Notes under the pieces: generated by a model
What the model was told of the DNA's origin: nothing
Database searches by the model: none
The model's input: the letters and a program-made list of their open reading frames with translations, nothing else
Shown: piece after piece, positions 36,450 through 47,998 of the stretch
How positions within the stretch are numbered: the stretch's first letter is position 1
Layout: every line of letters begins with the position of its first letter
NCBI RefSeq assembly: GCF_900099835.1
Contig: NZ_FNKP01000001.1
Coordinates: forward strand, 3,224,001 to 3,288,000
From: Paraburkholderia fungorum
Lineage (GTDB): Bacteria > Pseudomonadota > Gammaproteobacteria > Burkholderiales > Burkholderiaceae
Length of the DNA stretch: 64,000 nt
Reading direction: 5' to 3'
Made by a program: the position numbers and the translations under genes

Positions 36450-37499
36450 TCAGCTCTGCGCCTCGAAAGCCGCTGCTGCACGTCCCAAACGATCGTTCAC
36501 CGCGATCCATTCGATCGTATCCGGCAACTTCTCGATCAGAATCTGCGTGACGTTCGCTCGATCCAACGCGCGCAGCAAGCCATACAACTCACGCGCGTAG
36601 ACGTGCGGATCTTCGGGCGCGGCGATGAAATGCACACCTTCGGCATCGGCCCAATGACCGGCACGCGATGCGCGCGCCACCAGCGCCACTCGCTCGCCCG
36701 CATCACGCGCGATCAGCAACGGCTCCAGCGCACCAAACGGCAACAGCGCCAACGGCGTGCGCGGCGCGTAATGCGCTTTCAACGTGCCAGAAGCACGCGG
36801 CGCGGTAGCATCCGAACCGTCGGGTAGACGCGGCGCTTCGCCGAGGACGTCGGCGATATCTTGCGGCGTCACGCGGCCCGGTCTCAACAGCGCGGGAAAA
36901 CCGCGCGACAAATCGAGAATGGTCGATTCGATGCCGACATCGGACGCGCCGCCGTCGAGCACGTGAATCGAACTGCCGAACTCGTCGCGCACATGCTGCG
37001 CCGTGGTCGGGCTCACATGCCCAAAGCAATTCGCCGATGGCGCGGCCACGCCGCCATGTCCGCAGCGCAAAGCGCTGAACGCTTCCAGCAGCGCTTGCGC
37101 CACCGGATGCGACGGGCAACGCAGCCCCACGGAATCCTGCCCGCCACTGACCGCTGCCGGAATCCGCGCGGCTCGCTTCAGAATCAACGTAAGCGGGCCG
37201 GGCCAGAACGCGTCGATCAGACGCTGCGCTTCAGCGGGTAAATGCTCGACCCAGTAATTCGGATCACCCTGCGGCGCCAGATGCACGATGACGGGATGAT
37301 TCGCCGGCCTGCCCTTCGCCGCGTAAATGCGCGCGACGGCATCCGGACTCTCGGCGTCGCCGCCGAGTCCGTACACGGTCTCGGTCGGGAATGCGACCAG
37401 ACCACCCGCGTCGAGCAACGCAGCCGCGTGCTCGATCTGCGCGGCGCTCACAGGCAATGCGCTCGCGGCGCCTTCAGCGGGTTTCTGTTGATCCGGCAT
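36450..37499 (-). CDS. L-threonylcarbamoyladenylate synthase (Sua5/YwlC type)
   Basis: The start at 37499 gives 349 residues, the long Sua5 form. The enzyme makes threonylcarbamoyl-AMP from threonine, bicarbonate and ATP for the t6A modification of tRNAs. The TsaC/YrdC domain covers about residues 20-205: GGLVAFPTETVYGLGGDA, IYAAKGRPANHPVIVHL and RCPSHPVAQALLEA. A C-terminal Sua5 domain follows after residue 220, with the LKAHYAPRTPL linker motif. It is the last gene of the purine-linked chain, beginning 11 bases after purK. Because it has the C-terminal domain it may be either tsaC1 or sua5 by naming convention. Confidence 0.9.
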   Translation of the reverse strand: MPDQQKPAEGAASALPVSAAQIEHAAALLDAGGLVAFPTETVYGLGGDAESPDAVARIYAAKGRPANHPVIVHLAPQGDPNYWVEHLPAEAQRLIDAFWPGPLTLILKRAARIPAAVSGGQDSVGLRCPSHPVAQALLEAFSALRCGHGGVAAPSANCFGHVSPTTAQHVRDEFGSSIHVLDGGASDVGIESTILDLSRGFPALLRPGRVTPQDIADVLGEAPRLPDGSDATAPRASGTLKAHYAPRTPLALLPFGALEPLLIARDAGERVALVARASRAGHWADAEGVHFIAAPEDPHVYARELYGLLRALDRANVTQILIEKLPDTIEWIAVNDRLGRAAAAFEAQS

Positions 37500-37509
37500 G
37501 GTGCTCGCG

Positions 37510-38763
<1,254 letters not shown>

Positions 38764-38801
38764 TCAGACAGGGGACGTCTTATATCAATCAGCCCGCGCG
38801 A

Positions 38802-39320
38802 TTACAGCGCCGGCAATACCATTGCGTGAGCCGCTTCGTTCTGGCGCACGCGGAACGCAGCCAGTTTCTCCGCGTATTCGTCGCTCGTGCCGGCGAGCAG
38901 CGACACCGCGAACAGCGCAGCATTCGCCGCACCCGCTTCGCCGATCGCAAACGTCGCAACCGGCACGCCCTTCGGCATCTGCACGATGGAGTGCAACGAA
39001 TCGACGCCCTTCAGATACTTGCTCGCGACCGGCACGCCGAGCACCGGCACCGTGGTCTTCGCGGCCAGCATGCCCGGCAGATGCGCCGCGCCGCCCGCGC
39101 CCGCGATGATCGCGCGGATGCCGCGCTCACGCGCACTTTCAGCATAGGCGAACATTTCGTCGGGCATACGGTGCGCCGACACAACCTTCGCTTCGTACGG
39201 CACGCCGAATTCCTGCAAAATCGCCACGGCGTTCTTCATGACTTCCCAGTCGGAACTGGAGCCCATCAGCACGCCGACGACCGGCGCGCCATGCGTATGG
39301 GCAGTTTGAGCTTCACTCAT
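38802..39320 (-). CDS. purE: N5-carboxyaminoimidazole ribonucleotide mutase
   Basis: A 172-residue class I PurE that converts N5-CAIR to CAIR. The nucleotide-binding [10 protein letters not shown] and the [14 protein letters not shown] motif with the catalytic His are visible, as is [15 protein letters not shown]. It has the usual extra N-terminal 14 residues. It pairs functionally and genetically with purK downstream and lies 49 bases after purC. Confidence 0.95.
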   Translation of the reverse strand: MSEAQTAHTHGAPVVGVLMGSSSDWEVMKNAVAILQEFGVPYEAKVVSAHRMPDEMFAYAESARERGIRAIIAGAGGAAHLPGMLAAKTTVPVLGVPVASKYLKGVDSLHSIVQMPKGVPVATFAIGEAGAANAALFAVSLLAGTSDEYAEKLAAFRVRQNEAAHAMVLPAL

Positions 39321-39369
39321 CTTACGGCTTCCCTGTTTCTCGAACGGTACTGATACGACAAGCGCGTAA

Positions 39370-40260
39370 TCAGGCGAGCTTCTGACCGGTCAGACGTTCG
39401 AGCGCTTCCTGATACTTTTCGCCCGTCTTCGTGACCACGTCGTCCGGCAGCTTCGGCGCCGGCGGTTCTTTCGCCCACGCCTGCGTTTCGAGCCAGTCGC
39501 GCACGAACTGCTTGTCGAACGACGGCGGGTTGGTGCCGACCTGATACTGGTCAGCCGGCCAGAAGCGCGACGAGTCGGCGGTCAACGCTTCGTCCATCAG
39601 GTACAGCTTGCCGTGGTTGTCCAGACCGAATTCGAACTTCGTGTCCGCGATGATGATGCCGCGGGTCGCCGCGTAATCCGCCGCTTCCTTGTACAGCCTG
39701 ATCGAGATGTCGCGGATCGTGGCCGACAGTTCGGTGCCGATGCGGCGCTCCATGTCGTCGTACGTGATGTTTTCGTCGTGATGGCCCATTTCGGCCTTGG
39801 CTGCCGGCGTGAAGATCGGCTCAGGCAGCTTCTGTGCGTTTTGCAGGCCCGGCGGCAGTTCGACGCCGCACACCGAACCGGTTGCCTGGTAGTCTTTCCA
39901 GCCGCTGCCGGCCAGGTAGCCGCGCACCACCGCTTCGACCAGAATCGGCTCGAGGCGCTTGACGACTACCGCCCGGCCCTTCACCTGCTCGACTTCGTCG
40001 GCCGCGACCACGGATTCGGGCGCGACGCCCGTCAGATGGTTCGGCACCACGTGCGCGAGTTTGTCGAACCAGAAGTTCGCCATTTCGTTGAGCACGCGAC
40101 CCTTATTCGGAATCGGCTCGCCCATGATGACGTCGAACGCCGACAGACGGTCGGTCGTGACGATCAGCAACTGGTCGTTGCCCACCGCATAGTTGTCGCG
40201 GACTTTACCGCGGCCGAGCAGCGGCAGCGAGTGGAGCGTAGATTCGTAGAGGGTAGACAT
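39370..40260 (-). CDS. purC: Phosphoribosylaminoimidazole-succinocarboxamide synthase
   Basis: A 296-residue SAICAR synthetase joining CAIR and aspartate with ATP. Seen are [13 protein letters not shown] near the N-terminus, [18 protein letters not shown], the [22 protein letters not shown] block, and DTKFEFGLD with the metal-binding acidic residues. This longer form is typical of Burkholderiales. It sits 131 bases downstream of fba and just upstream of purE. A terminator between fba and purC suggests its own promoter or partial read-through. Confidence 0.95.
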   Translation of the reverse strand: MSTLYESTLHSLPLLGRGKVRDNYAVGNDQLLIVTTDRLSAFDVIMGEPIPNKGRVLNEMANFWFDKLAHVVPNHLTGVAPESVVAADEVEQVKGRAVVVKRLEPILVEAVVRGYLAGSGWKDYQATGSVCGVELPPGLQNAQKLPEPIFTPAAKAEMGHHDENITYDDMERRIGTELSATIRDISIRLYKEAADYAATRGIIIADTKFEFGLDNHGKLYLMDEALTADSSRFWPADQYQVGTNPPSFDKQFVRDWLETQAWAKEPPAPKLPDDVVTKTGEKYQEALERLTGQKLA

Positions 40261-40313
40261 CGTCGTGGTTCGCTAAAAGTGAGGCAAAAAGTGTGACCGG
40301 AACAAAAGGGAAA

Positions 40314-40343
40314 CGCCGTTCCCCCGATGATGCGGGAACGGCG
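40314..40343 (-). terminator. Terminator hairpin between fba and purC
   Basis: Arms CGCCGTTCCC and GGGAACGGCG with a ten-base loop. On the minus strand the stem is followed by TTTCCCTTTTGTT. It should reduce read-through from glycolytic genes into the purine genes. Confidence 0.7.
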
Positions 40344-40391
40344 ATCTAACGACAACCTGGCCGGATGGCCAGGTGTAGAGCCTGTTACAGC

Positions 40392-41456
40392 TTAACGGAC
40401 GACCTGCGCCAGCTCGCCCGACTTGTACTTCTCCGCGATTTTATCAAGCGAGAGCGGCTTGATCTTGCCAGCCTGGCCTTCGCAGCCGAATTGCATGTAA
40501 CGGTCGATACAAACCTTCATCGCCGCTTCGCGCGCCGGCTTCAGATAATCGCGCGGATCGAACTTGCCCGGGTTGGTCGCCATGTAGCGGCGGATCGCGC
40601 CGGTAATCGCCAGACGCAGGTCGGTGTCGATGTTGACCTTGCGCACGCCGTTACGGATGCCTTCCTGAATTTCTTCGACCGGCACGCCGTAGGTTTCCTT
40701 CATATCGCCGCCGAATTCGCGGATTTCAGCCAGCAGTTCCTGCGGCACCGACGACGAACCGTGCATCACCAGGTGCGTGTTCGGAATGCGCTGGTGAATT
40801 TCCTTGATGCGCTGAATCGACAGAATGTCGCCCGTGGGCTTCTTGCTGAACTTGTACGCGCCGTGCGAGGTGCCGATCGCGATGGCCAGCGCGTCGCACT
40901 GCGTCAGCTTGACGAAGTCGGCTGCCTGCTCCGGGTCGGTCAGCAATTGCTCGCGGGTCATCTTGCCTTCCGCGCCGTGGCCGTCTTCCTTGTCGCCCTG
41001 CATGGTTTCGAGCGAACCGAGCACGCCCAGTTCAGCCTCGACCGTGATGCCGATGGAGTGCGCCGCTTCAACGACCTTGCGCGACACGTCCACGTTGTAC
41101 TCGTACGATGCCACCGACTTGCCGTCGGCCTCGAGCGAACCGTCCATCATCACGCTGGTGAAACCGCTGCGAATCGCCGCCATACAGACCGCCGGCGACT
41201 GCCCGTGGTCCTGGTGCATCACGACCGGAATATGCGGATACGACTCGACCGCTGCTTCGATCAGATGACGCAGGAACGCTTCGCCAGCGTACTTACGTGC
41301 GCCCGCGGACGCCTGCATGATGACCGGGGCATTGACCTTGTCGGCCGCTGCCATGATGGCCTGCACCTGCTCCAGATTGTTCACGTTGAATGCCGGAAGG
41401 CCATAACCGTTTTCGGCGGCATGGTCCAGCAGTTGACGCATTGATACGAGAGGCAT
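40392..41456 (-). CDS. fba: Class II fructose-1,6-bisphosphate aldolase (CbbA type)
   Basis: A 354-residue zinc-dependent aldolase cleaving fructose 1,6-bisphosphate to dihydroxyacetone phosphate and glyceraldehyde 3-phosphate. Visible family blocks are [11 protein letters not shown] with catalytic Asp and zinc His, [32 protein letters not shown] and [10 protein letters not shown] with further zinc ligands, and KVNIDTDLR. It is the third gene of the pgk-pyk-fba set, 213 bases after pyk. Confidence 0.95.
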   Translation of the reverse strand: MPLVSMRQLLDHAAENGYGLPAFNVNNLEQVQAIMAAADKVNAPVIMQASAGARKYAGEAFLRHLIEAAVESYPHIPVVMHQDHGQSPAVCMAAIRSGFTSVMMDGSLEADGKSVASYEYNVDVSRKVVEAAHSIGITVEAELGVLGSLETMQGDKEDGHGAEGKMTREQLLTDPEQAADFVKLTQCDALAIAIGTSHGAYKFSKKPTGDILSIQRIKEIHQRIPNTHLVMHGSSSVPQELLAEIREFGGDMKETYGVPVEEIQEGIRNGVRKVNIDTDLRLAITGAIRRYMATNPGKFDPRDYLKPAREAAMKVCIDRYMQFGCEGQAGKIKPLSLDKIAEKYKSGELAQVVR

Positions 41457-41669
41457 GCTTTAACTCCATAGATTGAAACGAATTCTTGTGCCGTCGGCAT
41501 CTATTTGGCGATTTTTCCGCGGTGCAAACTGCATGCCCGTCACACGATGGCTTAAAACGTCGAGCGTTCCTGGCGCTTCCAGACGCAATTGAAGCCTGTG
41601 TGCCGCCTCTCGCGGGGCATGTCAGTCTGCACCGCTCAATCGACCCTGCGCCGATCAAGCAGTCACTTC

Positions 41670-43106
41670 TCAATACGGCTCGCCGACCCGCACGATTTTC
41701 AGCGTATTGGTGCCGCCAGCCTGACCCATCGGCTCGCCGACGGTCAGCACGACCATGTCGCCGTGCGACGCGTAACCCTTCTTCACCACGGTTTCCAGCG
41801 CCTGTTGCAACGCGGTGTCGCGGTCGGTGTTGGTGTCCAGATGCAGCGAAGTCACGTTGCGGTACAGCGCCATGGCACGCTCACTGCCGATTCGCGGCGT
41901 GAGCGCGAAGATCGGCACGTGGGTCCAGTGACGCGACATCCACAACGCGGTCGAGCCGGATTCGGTCAACGCGACAATCGCCTTCGCGCCAAGGTGGAAC
42001 GCCGTGAACAGCGCGCCCATCGCGATCGACTGGTCGATGCGGGTGAACGTGCGGTCGAGGAAATCCTTGTCCAGTTCCGACTGTTCCGACTTCTCGGCTT
42101 CGACGCAGATCGCCGCCATCGTCTCGATGGTCTGCACCGGGTATTTGCCCGCCGCCGATTCCGCCGACAGCATCACCGCGTCCGTGCCGTCGAGCACCGC
42201 GTTCGCGACGTCCGACACTTCGGCGCGGGTCGGCACCGGCGCGTAGATCATCGACTCCATCATCTGGGTCGCGGTGATCACGAACTTGTTCGACTCGCGC
42301 GCCATGCGGATCATCCGCTTTTGCAGCGCCGGCACTGCGGCATTGCCCACTTCCACCGCCAGATCGCCGCGCGCGACCATGATGCCGTCCGACGCGTCGA
42401 GAATGCCTTGCAGCGCCGGAATCGCTTCGGCGCGCTCGATCTTCGCGATCATCTTCGGCTTGATGCCGTACGGCGCACCGGCGATGTTCGCCAGTTGCCG
42501 GGCCATTTCCATGTCGGTCGCGTTCTTCGGGAACGACACGGCCACGTAATCGACACCGAGCGACATCGCCGTGCGGATGTCTTCCATGTCTTTCGCGGTC
42601 AGCGCGGGGGCCGTCAAACCGCCACCCTGACGGTTGATGCCCTTGTTGTTCGACAGCTCGCCACCGATCTTCACGATCGTGTGAATCTCGCTGCCAATTA
42701 CGCGTGCGACGTTCAGGACGATCAGGCCGTCGTTGAGCAACAGCACGTCGCCTGCTTTCAGATCGCGCGGCAGGTCCTTGTAATCGAGACCGACGCGTTG
42801 TTCGTTGCCGAGTTCGCATTCGGCGTCGAGGATGAACGGCTCGCCGGCAACGAGCATGATCTTGCCGTTTTCAAATTTGCCGACCCGGATTTTCGGGCCC
42901 TGCAGGTCCGCCATGATGGCGACTTCGCGGCCGGCCTGACGGGCCGCCTCGCGCACGAATTCGGCGCGTTGGCGGTGGTCGTCGGCGGTGCCGTGCGAGA
43001 AATTGAGCCGCACCACGTCCGCTCCTGCCTGAATCATTTGCAGCAGGACTTCCGGCGTGCTGGAAGCCGGTCCGATGGTAGCGACAATCTTGGTAGCGCG
43101 ATGCAT
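41670..43106 (-). CDS. pyk: Pyruvate kinase
   Basis: The chosen start at 43106 (MHRATKIVATIGPAS) has a GAGGAG site just upstream and gives 478 residues, normal for the family. The enzyme transfers phosphate from phosphoenolpyruvate to ADP. Seen are LNFSHG, the active-site block KIERAEAIPALQGILDASDG followed by IMVARGDLAVEV, ATQMMESMI and the C-terminal allosteric domain. The reading frame stays open for 147 codons upstream, back to a GTG one base after the pgk stop, so an extended form is possible; see the separate entry. Confidence 0.92.
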   Translation of the reverse strand: MHRATKIVATIGPASSTPEVLLQMIQAGADVVRLNFSHGTADDHRQRAEFVREAARQAGREVAIMADLQGPKIRVGKFENGKIMLVAGEPFILDAECELGNEQRVGLDYKDLPRDLKAGDVLLLNDGLIVLNVARVIGSEIHTIVKIGGELSNNKGINRQGGGLTAPALTAKDMEDIRTAMSLGVDYVAVSFPKNATDMEMARQLANIAGAPYGIKPKMIAKIERAEAIPALQGILDASDGIMVARGDLAVEVGNAAVPALQKRMIRMARESNKFVITATQMMESMIYAPVPTRAEVSDVANAVLDGTDAVMLSAESAAGKYPVQTIETMAAICVEAEKSEQSELDKDFLDRTFTRIDQSIAMGALFTAFHLGAKAIVALTESGSTALWMSRHWTHVPIFALTPRIGSERAMALYRNVTSLHLDTNTDRDTALQQALETVVKKGYASHGDMVVLTVGEPMGQAGGTNTLKIVRVGEPY

Positions 43107-43548
43107 GAGTCTCCTCGTCTGGATGGGATCGCTGGGAAAAGCGCTGCGAGTCGGATGCGGAGGCTGCGCACCGAAAGATGATGCGAGGGGTTGCGCGCCG
43201 GTTGAAACCAGCGTCGCTTTATTGGTAAAGGCGGTGTTCGAGACCAGCACGGGGGGTGCCGGTGGGGGCGCGAGCTCTGCGTGTTCGTGCGGGAGTTCAG
43301 CCTGCGACGGCGCGTTCTGCGCAACAGGGTCAACGGACGATTCTGCTGCTTCGTCGATGGTGGCCGTGGTCAACTCCGCGAGCGCGAGAGACGAGCCGGA
43401 TTGTTCTGCTTCAACTGACGCTGCAGACGCCGCCGGAGTGGCGGCGGAGCGCACTGCGCGCTCCCCTGCCGTCGTTGCTGCGGTGCCGCGCGCCGGTTTG
43501 GCGCCGCGCGTTTTAGCAGACTTTGTCGAGGGGGAGCGCGTCGTCACG
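43107..43548 (-). other. Pgk-pyk spacer: open low-complexity frame in phase with pyk
   Basis: This 442-base gap has no stop in the pyk frame. From the GTG at 43547-43545, immediately after the pgk TAA, it could encode about 147 residues. These begin basic and Thr/Ser/Lys-rich (TTRSPSTKSAKTRGAKPA), become Ala-rich and acidic, then Pro-rich before pyk. No good ribosome-binding site precedes that GTG, and no known domain is recognised. It may be an N-terminal extension of pyruvate kinase, a separate Ala-rich product, or GC-biased untranslated sequence. Confidence 0.4.
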
Positions 43549-44742
43549 TTAAGCCCGCGATTCCAGGATTTCGACAGCCGGCAACTTCTTGCCTTCGAGG
43601 AACTCGAGGAAGGCGCCGCCGCCCGTCGAGATGTAGCTGATTTTTTCCTGGATGCCGTACTTGGCGATGGCCGCGAGCGTGTCGCCGCCGCCTGCAATCG
43701 AGAACGCGCCCGACTTGGCGATCGCGTCTGCCAGCGTCTTCGTGCCGTTGCCGAACTGGTCGAATTCGAACACGCCGACCGGGCCATTCCACACGATCGT
43801 GCCGGCCTTTTCGAGCTGCGAGGCGAGCGTTTTCGCGGTTTCCGGTCCGATGTCGAGGATCATGTCGTCGTCTTGAACATCGGCGACTGCCTTGATTTCG
43901 GCCTTGGCGGTGGGCGAAAACTCTTTCGCGGTGACCACGTCGACGGGGATCGGCACCGAGGCGCCACGGGCCTTCGCGGATTCGATAATGGCTTTGGCTT
44001 CTTCGAGCAGATCGGCTTCGGCCAGCGACTTGCCGATCTTCAGGCCGGCAGCCAGCATGAACGTATTGGCAATGCCGCCGCCGACGATCAGCTGATCCAC
44101 CTTGTCGGCGAGCGACTTCAGAATGGTCAGCTTGGTCGACACCTTCGAGCCGGCGACGATCGCCACCAGCGGACGCTTCGGCGCGCCGAGCGCCTTGCCG
44201 AGCGCTTCGAGTTCAGCCGCGAGCAGCGGACCGGCGCAAGCGACCGGCGCGTACTTCGCGATGCCGTGGGTGGTGGCTTCGGCGCGGTGTGCGGTGCCGA
44301 ACGCGTCGTTCACGTAGATGTCGCAGAGCTTCGCCATTTTCTGCGCGAGCTCGTCGGAATCTTTCTTTTCGCCCTTGTTGACGCGGCAGTTTTCCAGCAG
44401 CACGACCGAACCCGGCGCCACGTTCACGCCGTTTTCGACCCAGTTCGCCACCAGCGGCACGTCGCGGCCGAGCAGGTCGGCGAGGCGCCTGGCGACCGGT
44501 GCGAGCGAGTCTTCCGGCTTGAAATCGCCCTCGGTCGGGCGGCCCAGGTGCGACGTGACCATCACGGCCGCGCCTGCGTCGAGCGCCGCCTTGATAGCCG
44601 GCACGGAGGCGCGGATACGGGTGTCTTCGGTGATGTTGCCTTGATCGTCCTGCGGCACGTTCAGATCGGCGCGGATAAACACGCGTTTGCCGGACAACTT
44701 GCCTTCGGCGATCAGATCGGAGAGACGCAATACCTTGTTCAT
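43549..44742 (-). CDS. pgk: Phosphoglycerate kinase
   Basis: A 397-residue two-domain glycolytic enzyme making ATP from 1,3-bisphosphoglycerate. The N-terminal [16 protein letters not shown], the basic [11 protein letters not shown], the hinge-region [13 protein letters not shown] and the C-terminal nucleotide motif [12 protein letters not shown] are all present. It is the first gene of the chain that continues with pyk and fba. Confidence 0.95.
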   Translation of the reverse strand: MNKVLRLSDLIAEGKLSGKRVFIRADLNVPQDDQGNITEDTRIRASVPAIKAALDAGAAVMVTSHLGRPTEGDFKPEDSLAPVARRLADLLGRDVPLVANWVENGVNVAPGSVVLLENCRVNKGEKKDSDELAQKMAKLCDIYVNDAFGTAHRAEATTHGIAKYAPVACAGPLLAAELEALGKALGAPKRPLVAIVAGSKVSTKLTILKSLADKVDQLIVGGGIANTFMLAAGLKIGKSLAEADLLEEAKAIIESAKARGASVPIPVDVVTAKEFSPTAKAEIKAVADVQDDDMILDIGPETAKTLASQLEKAGTIVWNGPVGVFEFDQFGNGTKTLADAIAKSGAFSIAGGGDTLAAIAKYGIQEKISYISTGGGAFLEFLEGKKLPAVEILESRA

Positions 44743-45012
44743 GGGCGTGTGTGTGCGAGTTGATGAGAAGGCGGTGACGGGCGACGCGCGCGCTTCAAGC
44801 GCGGCAGACTCCAGCGCTTTTGCACAACGGCGGCTCCACAGGATCGGGCGCGGGCGGCATGGCCGCAGTTCTCGCGCCCTGCACCGGCGCGCTCAACCCG
44901 GAAACGAGCATTTTAACCGATCCAAACTGCCTTCTGACCCGCAACTGGGCGAATGACGCGTATTTGAAGATAAGCCTGCCGTGGTGCGACGCAACATTTT
45001 CAATCGTTCCAA

Positions 45013-45336
45013 TTACATGAAGACGCGCAACAGAGTGAACACGACCATTCCGGTGACAATCGTGCCGAGCATGGTGCGCCGCCACAAAAACCAGCCGAGA
45101 CCAGCCAGCGTCGCGTAAAACTCGTGATTGGACGGCGCGAACGACAGGCCGTCGGGCGTCGCCAGCACGTCGGGCAACACCACGGCGGCCAGCGCCGCGG
45201 CCGGCGCGTAGCGCAACATCCGTTGCACACGACCCGGCAAAACCGTGCGCTCGCCGCCGATTAGAAACATCGCGCGTGTCAAAGCGGTGACGAAGGTCAT
45301 GCCGAAAATGGCGAGCCAGATTTGCGTGGATGTCAT
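45013..45336 (-). CDS. azlD: AzlD-family branched-chain amino acid exporter subunit
   Basis: A 107-residue membrane protein with four short hydrophobic segments, matching AzlD in length. It contains the RVQRMLRYAPAAALAAVVLPD block typical of the family. Its ATG overlaps the azlC stop by four bases (45333-45336), so the two are coupled. With AzlC it is expected to export branched-chain amino acids or analogues. Confidence 0.85.
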   Translation of the reverse strand: MTSTQIWLAIFGMTFVTALTRAMFLIGGERTVLPGRVQRMLRYAPAAALAAVVLPDVLATPDGLSFAPSNHEFYATLAGLGWFLWRRTMLGTIVTGMVVFTLLRVFM

Positions 45337-46079
45337 CGGGAATCTCCGGCGCTGTTGCGGATGCGGCGCAGATCGGCGCGCTCGACCATCAGGTCGGCGG
45401 CGCTGCCGGCCACGATCGCCGCAATCACCGCAAGCGGCAGCGCGAGCCGGTACGGCAGGTCGAAAGCGAGCAGCGAGACGACGCCCGCAATCGCGACCGC
45501 CACCAGCGTGGAACGCGTCGCGATCGCCGAGACCATGATGGGCAGCAAGGCCAGCGTGCCCGCCAGCGCCAGCCCCCAGTTATCGGGGATCAGGCTCGCG
45601 AGCAGGATGCCCGCAATCGACGACACCTGCCACGACAGCCAGCTCGACAGCGCCATGCCCCAGTAGTAAGCCTCCTTACCCGGCACGTAACCCGGCGCGA
45701 AGCTCTTCTTCTGGAACAGCAGATAGATGACGTCGCCGTTGAAATAGCCGAGCACGATGCGCCGCCACATCGGCAGATAGGAGAAATGCGGCGCGAGGCC
45801 GACGCTGAAAATGACGAAACGCGTGTTGACCATGGCCGCTGTGAGCAGCACGGTCCAGATCGGCAGTTTGGCGGCGAGCAGCGGCAGCACCGCCAATTGC
45901 GACGAGCCGGCGTAGCACAGCAGCGACATGGTGAGCGACTGCGGCAGCGTCAGCACCGACTTGCTCATCGCGATGCCGGTGACCAGCCCCCACGAGAAAA
46001 TCGCCATCAGGGTGGGTGCGTAGTCGCGCGCGCCCTGACGGAAGGCACGGCGATCGAGATCTGACAGACGAGCAGGCAT
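45333..46079 (-). CDS. azlC: AzlC-family branched-chain amino acid exporter subunit
   Basis: A 248-residue inner-membrane protein with about seven helices. Family features are the GARDYAPTLMAIFSWGLVTG opening, MSLLCYAGSSQLAVLPLLAA and VNTRFVIFSVGLAPHF. It is the larger half of the AzlCD exporter. The divergent gene across 309 bases is ilvE, which acts on the same amino acids; shared control is plausible. Confidence 0.9.
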   Translation of the reverse strand: MPARLSDLDRRAFRQGARDYAPTLMAIFSWGLVTGIAMSKSVLTLPQSLTMSLLCYAGSSQLAVLPLLAAKLPIWTVLLTAAMVNTRFVIFSVGLAPHFSYLPMWRRIVLGYFNGDVIYLLFQKKSFAPGYVPGKEAYYWGMALSSWLSWQVSSIAGILLASLIPDNWGLALAGTLALLPIMVSAIATRSTLVAVAIAGVVSLLAFDLPYRLALPLAVIAAIVAGSAADLMVERADLRRIRNSAGDSR

Positions 46080-46388
46080 CAGGCGTAGCGCGCCCGCGCA
46101 AGGCGCGGCAACGAAGGGAGGTCGACGCCAGGAAAGTCAGACACCCGCTGGCGTATCCGGATTTGATTTATGCGTGCGCCGGATTATAGCGCCGGGCCTG
46201 CGGCCAAATGCCCGTTCCGTGTGCAAAAGACGCTAAAATAACGCTCTTGATTAGGCCCCGAAGAAAGTCTCCCTTGGGCAGCACGCCGCACGGGAAACCA
46301 ACGGGCCACCCCGGTTTTCTTGCTCCACGGGGAGCCTGCGCGCAGCGTCAGGTCTGGGGGCACTCATAACGCACTGCTGGAGAATCGT
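46080..46388. promoter_or_regulatory. Divergent azlC-ilvE promoter region
   Basis: No gene is supported in these 309 bases. A TAAAAT hexamer at 46235-46240 could be a -10 toward ilvE, though its -35 is poor. A Leu/Lrp-type control site might be expected here but none could be recognised. Confidence 0.35.
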
Positions 46389-47312
46389 ATGTCAATGGCC
46401 GACCGCGACGGCAAGATCTGGATGGATGGCAAGCTCATCGACTGGCGCGATGCCAAGGTCCACGTGCTTACCCACACGCTGCACTACGGCATGGGCGTCT
46501 TTGAGGGCGTGCGCGCCTACAAGACGGCCGACGGCGGCACCGCGATCTTCCGTCTGCAGGAGCACACCAAGCGTCTGCTGAACTCGGCCAAGATTTTCCA
46601 GATGGACGTGCCGTTCGACCACGAAACGCTCGCCGCCGCGCAGTGCGAAGTGGTCCGCGAAAACAAGCTCGAATCGTGCTATCTGCGTCCGATCATCTGG
46701 GTCGGCTCGGAAAAGCTCGGCGTGTCGGCCAAAGGCAACACCATTCACGTGGCAATCGCCGCGTGGCCGTGGGGCGCTTACCTCGGTGAAGACGGCATCG
46801 CGAAGGGCATCCGCGTGAAGACGTCGTCGTTCACGCGCCATCACGTGAACGTGTCGATGGTCCGCGCGAAGGCGTCGGGCTGGTACGTGAACTCGATCCT
46901 CGCCAACCAGGAAGCCATCGCCGACGGCTACGACGAAGCGCTGCTGCTCGACGTCGACGGCTACGTGTCGGAAGGTTCGGGCGAGAACTTCTTCCTCGTG
47001 AATAACGGCAAGCTGTACACGCCCGACCTGTCGTCGTGCCTCGACGGCATCACGCGCGACACGGTCATCACGCTGGCGCGCGACGCGGGCATCCAGGTCA
47101 TCGAAAAACGCATCACGCGCGACGAGGTCTATACCTGCGACGAAGCGTTCTTCACCGGCACTGCCGCCGAAGTCACGCCGATCCGCGAACTCGACAACCG
47201 TACTATCGGCTCGGGCTCGCGCGGTCCGATCACCGAGAAGCTGCAGTCGGGCTTCTTCGACATCGTGAACGGCAAGAGCGACAAGTACGCGCACTGGCTC
47301 ACCAAGATCTAA
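46389..47312 (+). CDS. ilvE: Branched-chain amino acid aminotransferase
   Basis: The start at 46389 gives 307 residues. A TGGAG sequence lies close upstream. This fold-type IV PLP enzyme interconverts Val, Leu and Ile with their 2-oxo acids. Seen are LHYGMGVFEGVRAY (31-44), YLRPIIWVG, the PLP lysine 161 in MVRAKASGWYVNSI, and LLLDVDGYVSEGSGENFF. It is followed 90 bases later by a small zinc-finger gene. Confidence 0.95.
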   Translation: MSMADRDGKIWMDGKLIDWRDAKVHVLTHTLHYGMGVFEGVRAYKTADGGTAIFRLQEHTKRLLNSAKIFQMDVPFDHETLAAAQCEVVRENKLESCYLRPIIWVGSEKLGVSAKGNTIHVAIAAWPWGAYLGEDGIAKGIRVKTSSFTRHHVNVSMVRAKASGWYVNSILANQEAIADGYDEALLLDVDGYVSEGSGENFFLVNNGKLYTPDLSSCLDGITRDTVITLARDAGIQVIEKRITRDEVYTCDEAFFTGTAAEVTPIRELDNRTIGSGSRGPITEKLQSGFFDIVNGKSDKYAHWLTKI

Positions 47313-47402
47313 CGCGCGCTGCGCCGGTTTTTCTGCCTGGCCTCACGGCTGGGGCCGGATCCCGGCGCAACGCCCGCACCCTGCATACAACGAGAAAGTC
47401 CC

Positions 47403-47597
47403 ATGAGCGAAATCAAGGAAATGCCGCTGGTCGAACTGTCGGCAAAAGACCTTCCGGCCTACTGCCCGAACCCGAACATGCCGCGTTGGAGCGCACATCC
47501 GCGCGTCTTTATCGACGTCACGCACGGCGAAGCGAAGTGCCCGTATTGCAGCACGCGGTACAAACTGCGCGACGGCGAAGTGGTCCGGGGTCACTGA
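47403..47597 (+). CDS. Small CHCC-type zinc-finger protein
   Basis: A 64-residue protein. One Cys in YCPNPN, one His in WSAHPRVFID and the CPYC pair form a Cys-His-Cys-Cys zinc site, as in the zf-CHCC family, which includes a mitochondrial complex I subunit and many small bacterial proteins. The bacterial function is unknown. It lies 90 bases after ilvE on the same strand and is preceded by an ACGAGAAAG sequence. Confidence 0.85.
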   Translation: MSEIKEMPLVELSAKDLPAYCPNPNMPRWSAHPRVFIDVTHGEAKCPYCSTRYKLRDGEVVRGH

Positions 47598-47998
47598 ACC
47601 CGGCACATCGTGCGTTGTGACTGGCGGCGCTGTTTGTCGAGCGGTGAGGTTTCGGCCTCGATTTGAAGTGCGTGGGTTGTCAGGTCGGCGGGTTACTGCC
47701 GGATGAGCGGAGCGATGTCTGGTTCGACATTGACTTCGTAGTTCGTGTCGTCGCCCGTCTGTTCCGTTGTCCGATTCAGCTTTATACGAATCGGCCTCGA
47801 ACACGCCCCGACCGCCGGCACGCCCACGCTAGAACACACTCGACGTCACGCGCACCACAGCAGCAAAGCCGCAGTCGCGGTGCCACCGGCATGGCCGGAA
47901 TGGCGTCACGCGGCAAGCGGTTTTTCCCCTTTTACCTATCCGAACGCCACGCGCACTGCGCGCGCAGCGTTTCGTTTCGACACCGGACACTCACTCTG
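47598..47998. other. Gap upstream of waaF
   Basis: This 401-base region has an open frame running into waaF, but its translation is Arg/His/Ser-rich with no domain. It is best regarded as untranslated or promoter sequence. Confidence 0.4.

Noticed and set aside
43057..44763. A 568-codon plus-strand open frame opposite pgk and the pgk-pyk spacer
   Set aside because: Most of it is antisense to pgk, a certain gene, and its composition has no domain pattern. It is not accepted as coding.
47663..47998. 112-codon N-terminal extension of waaF
   Set aside because: Heptosyltransferases begin with the M-x-x-ALVIAPNWIGDALM motif, found exactly at 47999. The upstream translation is Arg/Ser-rich noise.
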